9,530 bases of DNA, taken from an uncultured Eubacteriales bacterium. GTDB lineage: Bacteria > Bacillota > Clostridia > Oscillospirales > Butyricicoccaceae. Each line of letters opens with the position of its first letter. Within the stretch, counting starts at the first letter, position 1. The position numbers were made by a program, and so were the translations under genes. The stretch covers positions 1-9,530 of the forward strand of contig CAKUPI010000055.1 in the NCBI GenBank assembly GCA_934675045.1. The letters run 5' to 3'. The notes under the pieces were generated by a model. It searched no databases. It saw only the letters and a list, made by a program, of their open reading frames with translations, and was not told the origin of the DNA. This document shows, in pieces, positions 1 to 6,793 of this stretch.

Positions 1-297
1 GTCCTTTTCCGCCTCGATGATCATATCAAACTGGATGTTGCGCATCATGCAGGAAGCGGAAAACAGGCAGATGTCCATTTCAAACAAGCGGTACATGGTG
101 ATTTCCCGGCCCTCGGGTGAAAGAATATAGGCCCGGAGCTGGCCGGAGCGGATCAGCAGCAGCCCAAGGCAGTCCTCGGGGCCGTCGTGCAATACCGTTC
201 CGCGGGGGACGGTACGGCGCCGGGCCGCATGCATCAGCAGCTCCTGCTGCGCCCGGGACAGCTTGTCCCACATCGGAAAATAATTGGAAAAATCCAC
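1..297 (-). CDS. Crp/Fnr-family transcriptional regulator, N-terminal part (3' end outside window)
   Basis: The 99 visible codons encode the start of a cytosolic transcription factor with a cyclic-nucleotide-binding (cupin-like) sensor domain. The reading begins DFSNYFPMW after the initiator, followed by a helix with LSRAQQELL. From residue 30 comes the beta-roll: VPRGTVLHDG, a LIRSGQLRAYILSPEGRE strand-turn-strand (about 48-65), then ITMYRLFEMDICLFSASCMM. The GTG start at 297 was chosen because an AAGAAGG ribosome binding site lies 7 nt upstream and no in-frame ATG or GTG precedes it before the upstream stop. The C-terminal helix-turn-helix lies beyond position 1, so DNA binding is inferred from the family. 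The effector cannot be read here, and the visible part shows no FNR-type N-terminal cysteine cluster. The gene is transcribed away from the 500-1996 gene, and a promoter sits directly upstream. Confidence 0.85.
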   Translation of the reverse strand, partial: MDFSNYFPMWDKLSRAQQELLMHAARRRTVPRGTVLHDGPEDCLGLLLIRSGQLRAYILSPEGREITMYRLFEMDICLFSASCMMRNIQFDMIIEAEKD

Positions 298-324
298 ACA
301 GACACCTTCTTTCCCTATGAATAC

Positions 325-353
325 AGTATAAAATAGTCACCGGTATAAGTCAA
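325..353 (-). promoter_or_regulatory. Sigma-70-type promoter of the Crp/Fnr-family gene
   Basis: On the minus strand, TTGACT (353-348) and TATACT (330-325) are separated by exactly 17 bp. Transcription would start near 318, about 20 nt before the GTG start at 297. Both hexamers match the consensus at 5 of 6 positions. Confidence 0.75.
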
Positions 354-390
354 ATGTGAAGCGGCGGCCAAAGCGGCACAATGCTGCGTG

Positions 391-419
391 TTGACCTTTT
401 TCTCCCCCGGGGTTAAACT
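391..419 (+). promoter_or_regulatory. Candidate promoter of the 500-1996 gene
   Basis: TTGACC (391-396) and TAAACT (414-419) are 17 bp apart, giving a start near 426 and a leader of about 74 nt. The spacer holds a CCCCGGGG palindrome. The -10 hexamer is only a 4/6 match, so this is weaker than the divergent promoter. Confidence 0.5.
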
Positions 420-448
420 GTAAAGACGGGAAAATCAAAGGATGCTCT

Positions 449-468
449 GCGGCGCCGGAAAGCGCCGC
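449..468 (+). other. GC-rich hairpin in the leader of the 500-1996 gene
   Basis: GCGGCGC (449-455) and GCGCCGC (462-468) can form a 7-bp stem with the 6-nt loop CGGAAA. No U-run follows, so it is not an intrinsic terminator. It lies in the predicted 5' leader, 16 nt before the GGGGGA ribosome binding site, and could stabilise the mRNA or tune translation. That role is inference. Confidence 0.35.
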
Positions 469-499
469 GTCCGGCAGACCGAACGGGGGACAGGGGAAA

Positions 500-1996
500 A
501 TGACGGCTTACGAAACCTACCAAAAGCTGAAACTCGGCGCCGCTTTGGGGCTTGAGCCCAGAGGTGAAGAAAGCGTGTATTTTTGCACGCCCAAAGGGGC
601 GCGCATCTTTGGCTGGGCCGGGGTGGACGGGATTCACTACTGCTTTGTGCAGGGGTTCGGCGACAGGGTCTTTGCGGTGAGTCCCATGAACGCACCGGAC
701 GATTGCGTACAGCCGCTGGCCGAAAGCTTTCGGGACTTTCTGCGGCTGCTGCTGGCCTGCGGCGGACCGGACGCCTTGGAGCAGGCACACGGCTGGACGG
801 CAGAGCAGTTTGATGCCTTTGTGCGCACAAACCCGCCGGATCAGAAGAGGCGGGCTGCGCTGGCCGTTCTTGCCGAGCGTTTGGCGCTGACGCCGATGGA
901 GAACCCCTATGCGTACATCACGGCGCTGCAGGCCGGGTTTGACCGCAGCCGGCTGCGATATCCGCCCGAATACGCAGAGCACACGCCGTCCGCTGCTCCG
1001 CCTCTTGCGTGGAGGGTCTATTTTAACGGGAGCTTTGGGGGATGCGCCGAGCGCACCCGCCCCGGCAAAGAGATCGCTGTCGGAAAGTCGTTTCTGTGGG
1101 GCGGGGAGAGCTGGCTGATTCCCGCACTTTACCTCTGCGGCAAGGGGCTGGTCATCGACTTCTGCGCCCGGGTGGAGCCAAAGTGCATTCAGTCTTTTAT
1201 GGAGCGCTGGAATCTGACGTCCGGCAGTGAAGAAACTGCGTACACCGACGAAGAACAAATGCAGATGGAAGGGGAAAATCCGCTCGGCTTCGATGTGCGG
1301 CCGCGGGTGAAGCTGGGAAAAAACACCCTCGAGGCCGTGCACAGCTGCGGCATATCGTGGAATCCCTGCCTGCCGCAGGAGCTGCGTCAGGAGGAAGAAG
1401 CACAGCACATACTGCGGCATTATGGCCTCGACCCCGCCTTCGGCTGGCGCATTTGGCGCGCCTCCTTCCCGTGGGCAACGCGCACAAAGCCGAAGGTCCG
1501 CGCGCTCCGCATCACGCTGGCGCAGGAGCCTGTTGATATACCGGGGCGGCGGTTCAGCGCGGCCGCACCCGGCGATTCGGTGCCCTTTACGCATCCGGTA
1601 AGCGGCGCACGGCATGTGCTGACGGTGCAAAGCTGTGAAGAGGAGGAAATAGCGCAGCAGGAGGACGGGTGGGAGATTCCGACGCATTTTACGGTGATGC
1701 AGTACACGCTTTCGCCGGATTTGCCGCCGGCCGCCTTTCGCGTGCAGGACTGCATGCCGGGCGACAGGCCGCGTCAAAGGACGGAGCACGGGCAAGCGCG
1801 CACGGCCGGGAGCGCGGCCATCGGCATCATCGGCGGGGCGGACGGCCCCGTTGCCGTGATTTTTGGCGGAAGGGGGGCGGGGAAATTGCATTCGGCCTGC
1901 TCTGCATTGCGCTTTGAAGCCGTGAAAAACGTGGAATGGCGCATGATATTCCGCGAAAAGCAGCGGGAGGATATTTCGGTGGACATTGTGCTGTAA
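500..1996 (+). CDS. Protein of unknown function with a C-terminal GIIGGADGP motif
   Basis: This 498-aa protein is not assigned to a named family. There is no signal peptide or long hydrophobic segment, so it is probably cytosolic. The N-terminal region (about 1-110) contains FGWAGVDGIHYCFVQGFGD, then a leucine-rich helix (FLRLLLACGGPDALEQAHGW). A middle region has WRVYFNGSFGG at 171-181 and tryptophan-rich stretches (200-236, 286-330). A low-complexity linker (about 418-438) leads to IGIIGGADGPVAVIFGG (441-457), a motif otherwise familiar from OadB/GcdB-type decarboxylase beta subunits. The tail VKNVEWRMIFREKQREDISVDIVL follows. The ATG at 500 was chosen for its GGGGGA ribosome binding site 9 nt upstream. 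The gene appears monocistronic, with its own promoter and a strong terminator after the stop. From memory, similar long unknown proteins ending in this motif occur in Ruminococcaceae and Lachnospiraceae, but no function is offered. Confidence 0.8.
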   Translation: MTAYETYQKLKLGAALGLEPRGEESVYFCTPKGARIFGWAGVDGIHYCFVQGFGDRVFAVSPMNAPDDCVQPLAESFRDFLRLLLACGGPDALEQAHGWTAEQFDAFVRTNPPDQKRRAALAVLAERLALTPMENPYAYITALQAGFDRSRLRYPPEYAEHTPSAAPPLAWRVYFNGSFGGCAERTRPGKEIAVGKSFLWGGESWLIPALYLCGKGLVIDFCARVEPKCIQSFMERWNLTSGSEETAYTDEEQMQMEGENPLGFDVRPRVKLGKNTLEAVHSCGISWNPCLPQELRQEEEAQHILRHYGLDPAFGWRIWRASFPWATRTKPKVRALRITLAQEPVDIPGRRFSAAAPGDSVPFTHPVSGARHVLTVQSCEEEEIAQQEDGWEIPTHFTVMQYTLSPDLPPAAFRVQDCMPGDRPRQRTEHGQARTAGSAAIGIIGGADGPVAVIFGGRGAGKLHSACSALRFEAVKNVEWRMIFREKQREDISVDIVL

Positions 1997-2039
1997 AGAA
2001 CGCGGCGGCGTATTCATAAGCGCCGGACAGCGGCAAACG

Positions 2040-2070
2040 GCGGACGGGAAATGCCATTCCCGTCCGCTTT
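2040..2070 (+). terminator. Intrinsic terminator after the 500-1996 gene
   Basis: GCGGACGGGAA (2040-2050) pairs perfectly over 11 bp with TTCCCGTCCGC (2057-2067) around the loop ATGCCA. TTT and, after GGCC, a second TTT follow. It isolates the upstream gene from rmuC. Confidence 0.8.
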
Positions 2071-2092
2071 GGCCTTTCAGGCAAAAAACGGG

Positions 2093-2122
2093 CTTACCGT
2101 TTGACGGGGGATATGATATAAT
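2093..2122 (+). promoter_or_regulatory. Extended -10 promoter of rmuC-tgt
   Basis: A perfect TATAAT (2117-2122) is preceded by TGA, giving the extended -10 form TGnTATAAT. A poor -35 (CTTACC, 2093-2098) lies 18 bp upstream, which fits an extended -10 promoter. The better-looking TTGACG at 2101-2106 is only 10 bp from this -10 and cannot pair with it. It could serve a second start using the AT-rich run at 2122-2130. The predicted start is near 2129. Confidence 0.65.
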
Positions 2123-2157
2123 AATAATTCAAGTGTAAAAAAGGAGATTGGTGATTG

Positions 2158-3405
2158 ATGGAATGGATTGCTGCGGGAGCTGCTCTGCTGCTGGCCGCAC
2201 TGTTTTTGACAGGCTATCTGCTCATGGCAAAAAGGCTGAGCCGGCTGGAGCGGCAAATCGGGGAAGCCGGCGCCGCCTCGGCGCAAATTCGCGAGATTCG
2301 GCAGGATGAAATCAAGCTGATGGCACGGCAGGATATGCTCATTCAGTCGACAGAAACCGCACTGAACAAGCTGGGACAGTCCATGGAGGTTTCGATGGAC
2401 AAGCTCGGGCAGAAAATGCTGGAAAGCTCCATGCAAAGCGAGCAGAAGCTGGACAACATGCGGCGCACACTGTCGGAGAACATGGACAAAATGCAGCAGG
2501 GCAACAGGGCGCAGCTGGAGGAAATCCGCAAAACCGTGGACGAAAAGCTGCAAAACACACTGGAGAAAAAGCTCAACGACTCCTTTCAGCTGGTCAGCCA
2601 GCGGTTGGAGCAGGTTTATAAAGGGCTGGGCGAAATGCAGTCGCTGGCCGCCGGCGTGGGCGACCTGAAAAAGGTCCTGTCCAATGTAAAGTCACGCGGC
2701 GTGCTGGGGGAAATCCAGCTGGGGGCCATTCTTGAGCAGATTTTGTCCCCCGAGCAGTACGCCAAAAACGTCGCCACCAAAAAGGGCAGTCAGAACGTGG
2801 TGGAATATGCCGTCAAGCTGCCGGGGGACGACGGCGTGCCGGTCTGGCTGCCCATCGACGCCAAGTTCCCGGCCGACGCCTATGAGCAGCTGCTGGATGC
2901 CTACGATGCGGCCGACCCTGCGCAGGTCGACGCCGCGCTCAAGCTGCTGCGCGATCGCATCCGGGGATTTGCCCGCGACATCCACACCAAGTACATCGCG
3001 CCGCCGGCGACCACCGATTTTGCCATCATGTTCCTGCCGGTCGAGGGACTTTACGCCGAAGTCGTGCGCGCCGGCATGGTGGAGCAGCTGCAGCGCGACT
3101 ATAAGGTCAATATCGCGGGGCCCACCACCATGGGCGCGCTGCTCAACAGCCTGCAAATGGGCTTCCGCACGCTGGCCATTCAAAAGCGCTCAAGCGAGGT
3201 GTGGAAGGTGCTCAGCTCGGTCAAAACCGAGTTCGATACCTTTGGCGCTGTGCTGGAGGCGACGCAAAAGCGGCTGGAACAGGCGGGCAGCGAGCTGGAC
3301 AAGCTGGTCGGCGTGCGCACCCGCCAGATTCAAAATAAGCTGCGCAGCGTGCAGACGCTGCCGGAAAGCCGGGAATCACGGTTGGAGGAGCAGGAAGATG
3401 TTTGA
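2158..3405 (+). CDS. rmuC: RmuC-family DNA recombination protein
   Basis: RmuC proteins are predicted membrane-anchored nuclease-like factors that limit DNA rearrangements such as inverted-repeat recombination. This 415-aa protein has one N-terminal transmembrane helix (about 3-22). A long charged coiled coil (about 25-165) is rich in Q/E/K heptads. The conserved RmuC domain spans about 180-385, with GVLGEIQLGAILEQIL, then LPIDAKFP (231-238). In that segment D234 and K236 resemble the D-x-K half of a PD-(D/E)xK nuclease site, and FLPVEGLYAE (292-301) follows. Length and order are normal for the family. The ATG at 2158 is 11 nt from the AAGGAG at 2141-2146. The adjacent in-frame TTG at 2155 has better spacing (8 nt) and would add one residue, so either could be used. 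The stop overlaps the tgt start by 8 bp, so the two genes are probably translationally coupled. Confidence 0.93.
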   Translation: MEWIAAGAALLLAALFLTGYLLMAKRLSRLERQIGEAGAASAQIREIRQDEIKLMARQDMLIQSTETALNKLGQSMEVSMDKLGQKMLESSMQSEQKLDNMRRTLSENMDKMQQGNRAQLEEIRKTVDEKLQNTLEKKLNDSFQLVSQRLEQVYKGLGEMQSLAAGVGDLKKVLSNVKSRGVLGEIQLGAILEQILSPEQYAKNVATKKGSQNVVEYAVKLPGDDGVPVWLPIDAKFPADAYEQLLDAYDAADPAQVDAALKLLRDRIRGFARDIHTKYIAPPATTDFAIMFLPVEGLYAEVVRAGMVEQLQRDYKVNIAGPTTMGALLNSLQMGFRTLAIQKRSSEVWKVLSSVKTEFDTFGAVLEATQKRLEQAGSELDKLVGVRTRQIQNKLRSVQTLPESRESRLEEQEDV

Positions 3406-4528
3406 GTTAAAAGGTCAAGAGGGACGGGCGCGCCGCGGCGCCTTTCATACGCCGCATGGCGTCGTGCAAACGCCCGTTTTTATGAATGTCGGCACACAGG
3501 CGGCCATCAAAGGGGCGCTGTCCGCCGACGATCTGCGGCAAATCGGCTGTCAGGTCGAGCTTTCCAACACCTACCATCTGCATGTACGGCCGGGTGAGCC
3601 GGTCATTCACGGGCTGGGCGGACTGCACCGGTTTATGGGCTGGGACGGCCCCATTCTGACCGACAGCGGCGGGTTTCAGGTGTTTTCTCTGGCAAAGCTG
3701 CGCAAAATCACCGAAGAAGGCGTGCAGTTCAACGCGCACACCGACGGCCGCCGTATTTTTATGGGGCCCGAGGAGAGCATGCGCATACAGTGGGCGCTGG
3801 GGTCGGACATCGCCATGGCCTTTGACGAGTGCATTGAAAACCCGGCCCCGCACGACTATGTGCAGAAATCCTGCCAGCGCACAACACGGTGGCTGGCGCG
3901 ATGCGATGCCGAGCTCAAGCGGCTGAAGGAGAGGGAGGACACCGTGAACCCCGGGCAAATGCTGTGGGGTATCAATCAGGGCGGTACCCACGCTGATTTG
4001 CGCGTCGAGCATATGAAACAAATCGCCGAGCTGAATCTGCCCGGTTACGCCATCGGCGGGCTGGCCGTCGGGGAGCCGGCCGAGGTGATGTATGACATCA
4101 TCGAGCAGGTGGAGCCGTATATGCCGGCCGACCGGCCGCGTTACCTGATGGGGGTGGGGACGCCTTCCAATATCATCGAGGGAGTATGGCGCGGTGTTGA
4201 CTTTTTTGACTGTGTCATGCCGGCCCGTAACGCCCGGCACGGGCACCTCTTTACCAGTCAGGGCATTATCAATCTCAACAACGCCAAATATATAACCGAC
4301 TCACGCCCGATTGACGAAAGCTGCCGCTGCCCGGTCTGTCAGAAGTACTCGCGCGCTTATGTGCGCCACCTGCTGCGCGCGGGCGAAATGCTGGGCATGC
4401 GGTTTGCGGTCATGCACAATCTGTACTTTTACAATCAGCTGATGGCCGATATCCGCCGCGCACTCGAAACAGGCTCCTTTGCAGCCTTCAGAAACGAGAA
4501 AAGCCCCCTGCTCGCGCAGCGCATTTGA
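3398..4528 (+). CDS. tgt: tRNA-guanine(34) transglycosylase, bacterial type
   Basis: Tgt exchanges the wobble guanine 34 of GUN-anticodon tRNAs for preQ1 during queuosine synthesis, in the cytosol. The 376-aa length is typical. Visible signatures are TDSGGFQVFSL with D89 (general acid/base) and GINQGG at 191-196. DFFDCVMPARNARHGH carries D271 as the expected covalent nucleophile. The zinc site is C309, C311, C314 and H340 (CRCPVC ... MHN). All key residues are present. The ATG at 3398 follows GGAGGAG (3384-3390) by 7 nt and lies inside the end of rmuC. The same frame stays open upstream across rmuC, but only this start has a ribosome binding site and homology. In Clostridia tgt is commonly followed by yajC. 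Here a foreign-looking gene separates them, and the last codons plus stop of tgt lie in a 12-bp repeat found again at 6676. Confidence 0.97.
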   Translation: MFELKGQEGRARRGAFHTPHGVVQTPVFMNVGTQAAIKGALSADDLRQIGCQVELSNTYHLHVRPGEPVIHGLGGLHRFMGWDGPILTDSGGFQVFSLAKLRKITEEGVQFNAHTDGRRIFMGPEESMRIQWALGSDIAMAFDECIENPAPHDYVQKSCQRTTRWLARCDAELKRLKEREDTVNPGQMLWGINQGGTHADLRVEHMKQIAELNLPGYAIGGLAVGEPAEVMYDIIEQVEPYMPADRPRYLMGVGTPSNIIEGVWRGVDFFDCVMPARNARHGHLFTSQGIINLNNAKYITDSRPIDESCRCPVCQKYSRAYVRHLLRAGEMLGMRFAVMHNLYFYNQLMADIRRALETGSFAAFRNEKSPLLAQRI

Positions 4529-4533
4529 TGTTC
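4522..4533 (+). repeat. Left copy of the 12-bp direct repeat flanking the DUF262 gene
   Basis: CATTTGATGTTC begins in the penultimate sense codon of tgt and includes its TGA stop. An identical copy is at 6676-6687. The next bases (TGGGCTT) still resemble the CGCGCTT that follows the third related copy near 6707. Confidence 0.7.
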
Positions 4534-4540
4534 TGGGCTT

Positions 4541-4561
4541 AGCACGTCATCAAGCCGTGCT
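4541..4561 (+). other. Weak hairpin downstream of tgt
   Basis: AGCACG (4541-4546) and CGTGCT (4556-4561) can form a 6-bp stem with a 9-nt loop, followed by the short U-rich TATT. It may be a weak terminator or a junction remnant. It is much poorer than the other terminators in the window. Confidence 0.25.
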
Positions 4562-4613
4562 TATTGAGCGTGTACATTCGAGATATATGGTTTACTGTAA
4601 TAAGAAATTCTTC

Positions 4614-4620
4614 GGGGAGG
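4614..4620 (+). promoter_or_regulatory. Ribosome binding site fixing the start of the DUF262 gene
   Basis: GGGGAGG ends 9 nt before the ATG at 4630. The reading frame is open further upstream to a TTG at 4564, but that position has no comparable site. The added residues would precede the conserved N-terminal DUF262 region without matching it. Confidence 0.7.
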
Positions 4621-4629
4621 AAGTATGGT

Positions 4630-6612
4630 ATGATTCCGCAGGAAAGCAAGCTGCTGCATATGCTGTCAAACAACGATGTGACATTCTTTATTCCCCCTTA
4701 TCAGCGAAACTATGAATGGGCTGAAGAACAATGTGCTGTTTTTCTTGAAGATGTGGTGAAAACATTTCAATTGAATAACAGCGGTAAGAAATCCGAGCAC
4801 TTTTTTGGCTCTATCACTTTCTTTCAGACGGAAGCCGCATTTGGTCAGCCCAATAAACTTGTTTTGATTGACGGGCAGCAGCGCATCACTACAACAATGC
4901 TGTTTTTGGTTGCACTTCGCGATCTTCTTGGCAATGAAGCGCTCGGACAGTTTGTCGACTCTAAATATCTGAAAAACAATAATGTTGCTGGTGACAGCGA
5001 ATACAAAATCAAGCTGAAGCAGGTAGAAACGGACTGGGTAGCATACAAAAACATCATCCTTTCTGAAGAACTGTCAGATACCGAAAAGCGTTCTGCTGTA
5101 TACCGCAATTATAAGTATTTTTACAACAAACTTTCCGACTGCCAGGCGGACGGACTTGAGCTTAGTGCGCTCATTGAAAAAGGCCTGAGTAAGTTCAGCG
5201 TGATCACCATTGAATTGCAGCCGGAAAAGAATGAATGGGAGAATCCGCAAGAGATTTTCGAATCTATGAACTCTCTTGGAAAACCGCTGTCGTTGGCGGA
5301 TTTGGTTAGAAACTATATTCTTTTAGGGTTGGATGCGGACACGCAAAGCTTCTTATATGGTCAGTATTGGCTGCATATTGAAAAGGTGATACCGGGGAAG
5401 AAGGTATCCGACTTTATCCGCGATTACATGCAGGCGCAAGAAAAACGCGCAATTCCGCAAGCAACCGAAACGCGTTATAAAGAATTATACAGTCTGTTCA
5501 AAAAACTTTATTCGGATAGCAATGCGAGAGATTTATTGCGTGACTTATCGGAGTGCGCCACCATTTATTCTTATCTTGTATCCGGAGTTTCCACGGGAAA
5601 TAGGCAGATCGACCGCGAGCTTCATGATTTGGGACGGCTGAATGTAACGACAGCACATTCTTTTTTGCTGGTGCTGCTGCGGGAATGGAAGCAAGGGAAC
5701 TTTGCCGCCCAAGATATTGCAGATATATTGGAGGCTTTTCGCATTTACTGTCTGCGCCGTCGGCTCATTGCGCTTGCGGCGGCAGAAAATAAGAACTTCC
5801 CCCGGTTGACAAGGTGGATTCCGGAACTTAAAAATGCATCTGACAAAAAGGGAAAGATGTTCCAAATTCTTTCCGAACAAGAAAGCAATCTCCGGTTGCC
5901 AAATGATATCGAGCTGTCCAGATATTTGGAAGCAATGAACTTTTATAATTTCCGCTATTGTAAGTTTTTCCTTTCGCTGATTGAGGAAGCCATCACAAAA
6001 AGCCGCCCGGACCTGTCTGATGAAAACCTTCAAATCGAACACATCATGCCGCAAACATTGAACAAGGATTGGCAATGTGAACTGGGGGATGATTATGAGG
6101 CAATTCATCAAGAATACGTTAACACAATCGGAAATCTATCGCTGATTCGTCACAACCAAGAACTTGGAAATAAGAAGTTTTCTGAAAAGAAGAAAATATA
6201 CGAGGAAAAGGCCGGGCTGCAAATAGCAAAAACAGAAATTACAAATCAAAATAGCTGGACGATAGAGGCGATTCGAAACCGAACAAATTGGATGATTTCT
6301 GTTTTGCTGAACGATGTTTTGCCCATTCCAAGCTCCATGCGCAAAGTAAACAACTTTACCCCGAAAGAAGGAAACGGATTATCGTTTCTGGCTCTTCAAC
6401 TCATAGGGCTGGATATTAGTTTTATTGATGAACCCTCTTTCTGTGCTCATGTTGTAAGCGACAAAGAAGTAGAATTTGAAGGGAAACGATGGAAACTATC
6501 TCCCTTGACCAGAGAAATACAAACTCGCAGAGGGAAGCTAAACCCTTCTGGTTCTTATCAAGGGGCACAGTATTGGGAGTACGACGGAATAAAACTGGCC
6601 GAGATTATGTGA
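4630..6612 (+). CDS. DUF262 + DUF1524 (HNH) nuclease with RAMA-like C-terminus, probable phage-defence protein
   Basis: This 660-aa protein resembles the single-chain GmrSD/BrxU/SspE group of type IV-like restriction enzymes, which use nucleotide hydrolysis by DUF262 to control DNA cutting by DUF1524. DUF262 (about 5-230) shows IPPYQRNYEW (21-30), FFGSITFF (58-65), the hallmark LIDGQQRITTTM (79-90), and IFESMNSLGKPLSLADLVRNY. A helical middle (240-455) leads to DUF1524 with LQIEHIMPQTLN (467-478, His471), NTIGNLSLIRHN (498-509) and LGNKKFSEKKKIY (512-524), an HNH-like set with key residues intact. The last ~55 residues (VEFEGKRWKLSPLTREI ... SYQGAQYWEYDG) look like a RAMA-type domain, often linked to modified-DNA recognition. 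The gene is complete and AT-richer than its neighbours. No convincing promoter was found. Readthrough from tgt, or a weak TTGAGC (4564) with TATGGT (4586), could drive it. The target is unknown. Confidence 0.88.
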   Translation: MIPQESKLLHMLSNNDVTFFIPPYQRNYEWAEEQCAVFLEDVVKTFQLNNSGKKSEHFFGSITFFQTEAAFGQPNKLVLIDGQQRITTTMLFLVALRDLLGNEALGQFVDSKYLKNNNVAGDSEYKIKLKQVETDWVAYKNIILSEELSDTEKRSAVYRNYKYFYNKLSDCQADGLELSALIEKGLSKFSVITIELQPEKNEWENPQEIFESMNSLGKPLSLADLVRNYILLGLDADTQSFLYGQYWLHIEKVIPGKKVSDFIRDYMQAQEKRAIPQATETRYKELYSLFKKLYSDSNARDLLRDLSECATIYSYLVSGVSTGNRQIDRELHDLGRLNVTTAHSFLLVLLREWKQGNFAAQDIADILEAFRIYCLRRRLIALAAAENKNFPRLTRWIPELKNASDKKGKMFQILSEQESNLRLPNDIELSRYLEAMNFYNFRYCKFFLSLIEEAITKSRPDLSDENLQIEHIMPQTLNKDWQCELGDDYEAIHQEYVNTIGNLSLIRHNQELGNKKFSEKKKIYEEKAGLQIAKTEITNQNSWTIEAIRNRTNWMISVLLNDVLPIPSSMRKVNNFTPKEGNGLSFLALQLIGLDISFIDEPSFCAHVVSDKEVEFEGKRWKLSPLTREIQTRRGKLNPSGSYQGAQYWEYDGIKLAEIM

Positions 6613-6675
6613 GAAGGTTGAGCCAAGAATATAGGGTCACATACAAGGTTTATTGCGGGGAAAGCCGGTTTTTAA

Positions 6676-6687
6676 CATTTGATGTTC
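6676..6687 (+). repeat. Right copy of the 12-bp direct repeat flanking the DUF262 gene
   Basis: CATTTGATGTTC is identical to 4522-4533 and lies 63 bp after the DUF262 stop codon. Between the stop and this repeat (6613-6675) I see no gene or clear terminator. The copy also forms the start of the first unit of the tandem repeat at 6678-6724. Confidence 0.7.
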
Positions 6688-6724
6688 CGCACTTTTTGCC
6701 CTTTTTGATGTTCCGCGCTTTTTG
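6678..6724 (+). repeat. Two-unit tandem repeat upstream of yajC
   Basis: Two 21-bp units, at 6678-6698 and 6704-6724 (period 26), share TTT, then GATGTTCCGC-R-CTTTTTG. They differ only at R (A in the first, G in the second). A degenerate third unit overlaps the tgt stop near 4524. The second unit ends just before the -35 of the yajC promoter, so the repeats might be regulator sites or the scar of the insertion. Neither role is shown by sequence alone. Confidence 0.7.
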
Positions 6725-6726
6725 AC

Positions 6727-6755
6727 TTGCTTTTTACAGCGGCAGCCGATATAAT
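6727..6755 (+). promoter_or_regulatory. Promoter of yajC
   Basis: TTGCTT (6727-6732) and a perfect TATAAT (6750-6755) are separated by 17 bp, giving a start near 6762 and a leader of about 32 nt. A better -35 hexamer (TTGACT, 6722-6727) is present but 22 bp from the -10, so it is not the likely partner. The promoter makes yajC independent of tgt despite the inserted gene. Confidence 0.65.
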
Positions 6756-6793
6756 AGCAATGTTAGCATTTTTTCACAACAGGAGGAAAGAAA

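Larger units (their letters stand above)
4522..6687. other. Putative acquired insertion carrying a single DUF262 defence gene
   Basis: About 2.15 kb between the two 12-bp repeats separates tgt from yajC, genes usually adjacent in Clostridia. Composition differs clearly: hand counts give 25/60 G+C at 5221-5280 and 22/60 at 6121-6180, against 43/60 at 4021-4080 in tgt. Collapsing the repeat would restore an intact tgt stop followed by a 111-nt gap to the yajC ATG, with the yajC promoter intact. No transposase, integrase or terminal inverted repeat is visible, so the mechanism is unknown. Homologous or illegitimate recombination, or mobilisation in trans, are possible. Confidence 0.5.

Noticed and set aside
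413..2017. A 534-codon open frame on the minus strand opposite the 500-1996 gene
   Set aside because: It is arginine/proline/histidine-rich with no recognisable motif, typical of a GC-rich antisense shadow. The plus strand has a promoter, ribosome binding site, terminator and a sensible protein.
2101..2122. TTGACG paired with TATAAT upstream of rmuC
   Set aside because: The spacing is only 10 bp. The extended -10 (TGA before TATAAT) explains the promoter better.
2732..3397. Open frame upstream of and continuous with tgt
   Set aside because: It translates to a Ser/Arg/Pro-rich sequence overlapping rmuC in another frame. Tgt homology begins at the ATG at 3398, which has a good ribosome binding site.
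4564..4629. TTG start extending the DUF262 protein by 22 residues
   Set aside because: No ribosome binding site precedes it, and the strong GGGGAGG before the ATG at 4630 fits the usual family N-terminus.
6678..6724. CRISPR array
   Set aside because: Only two units with a 5-bp spacer between 21-bp repeats are present, with no third spaced unit and no cas gene nearby.
6722..6755. TTGACT paired with TATAAT as the yajC promoter
   Set aside because: The 22-bp spacing is too long for sigma-70. TTGCTT at 6727 with 17 bp is the more reasonable pair.
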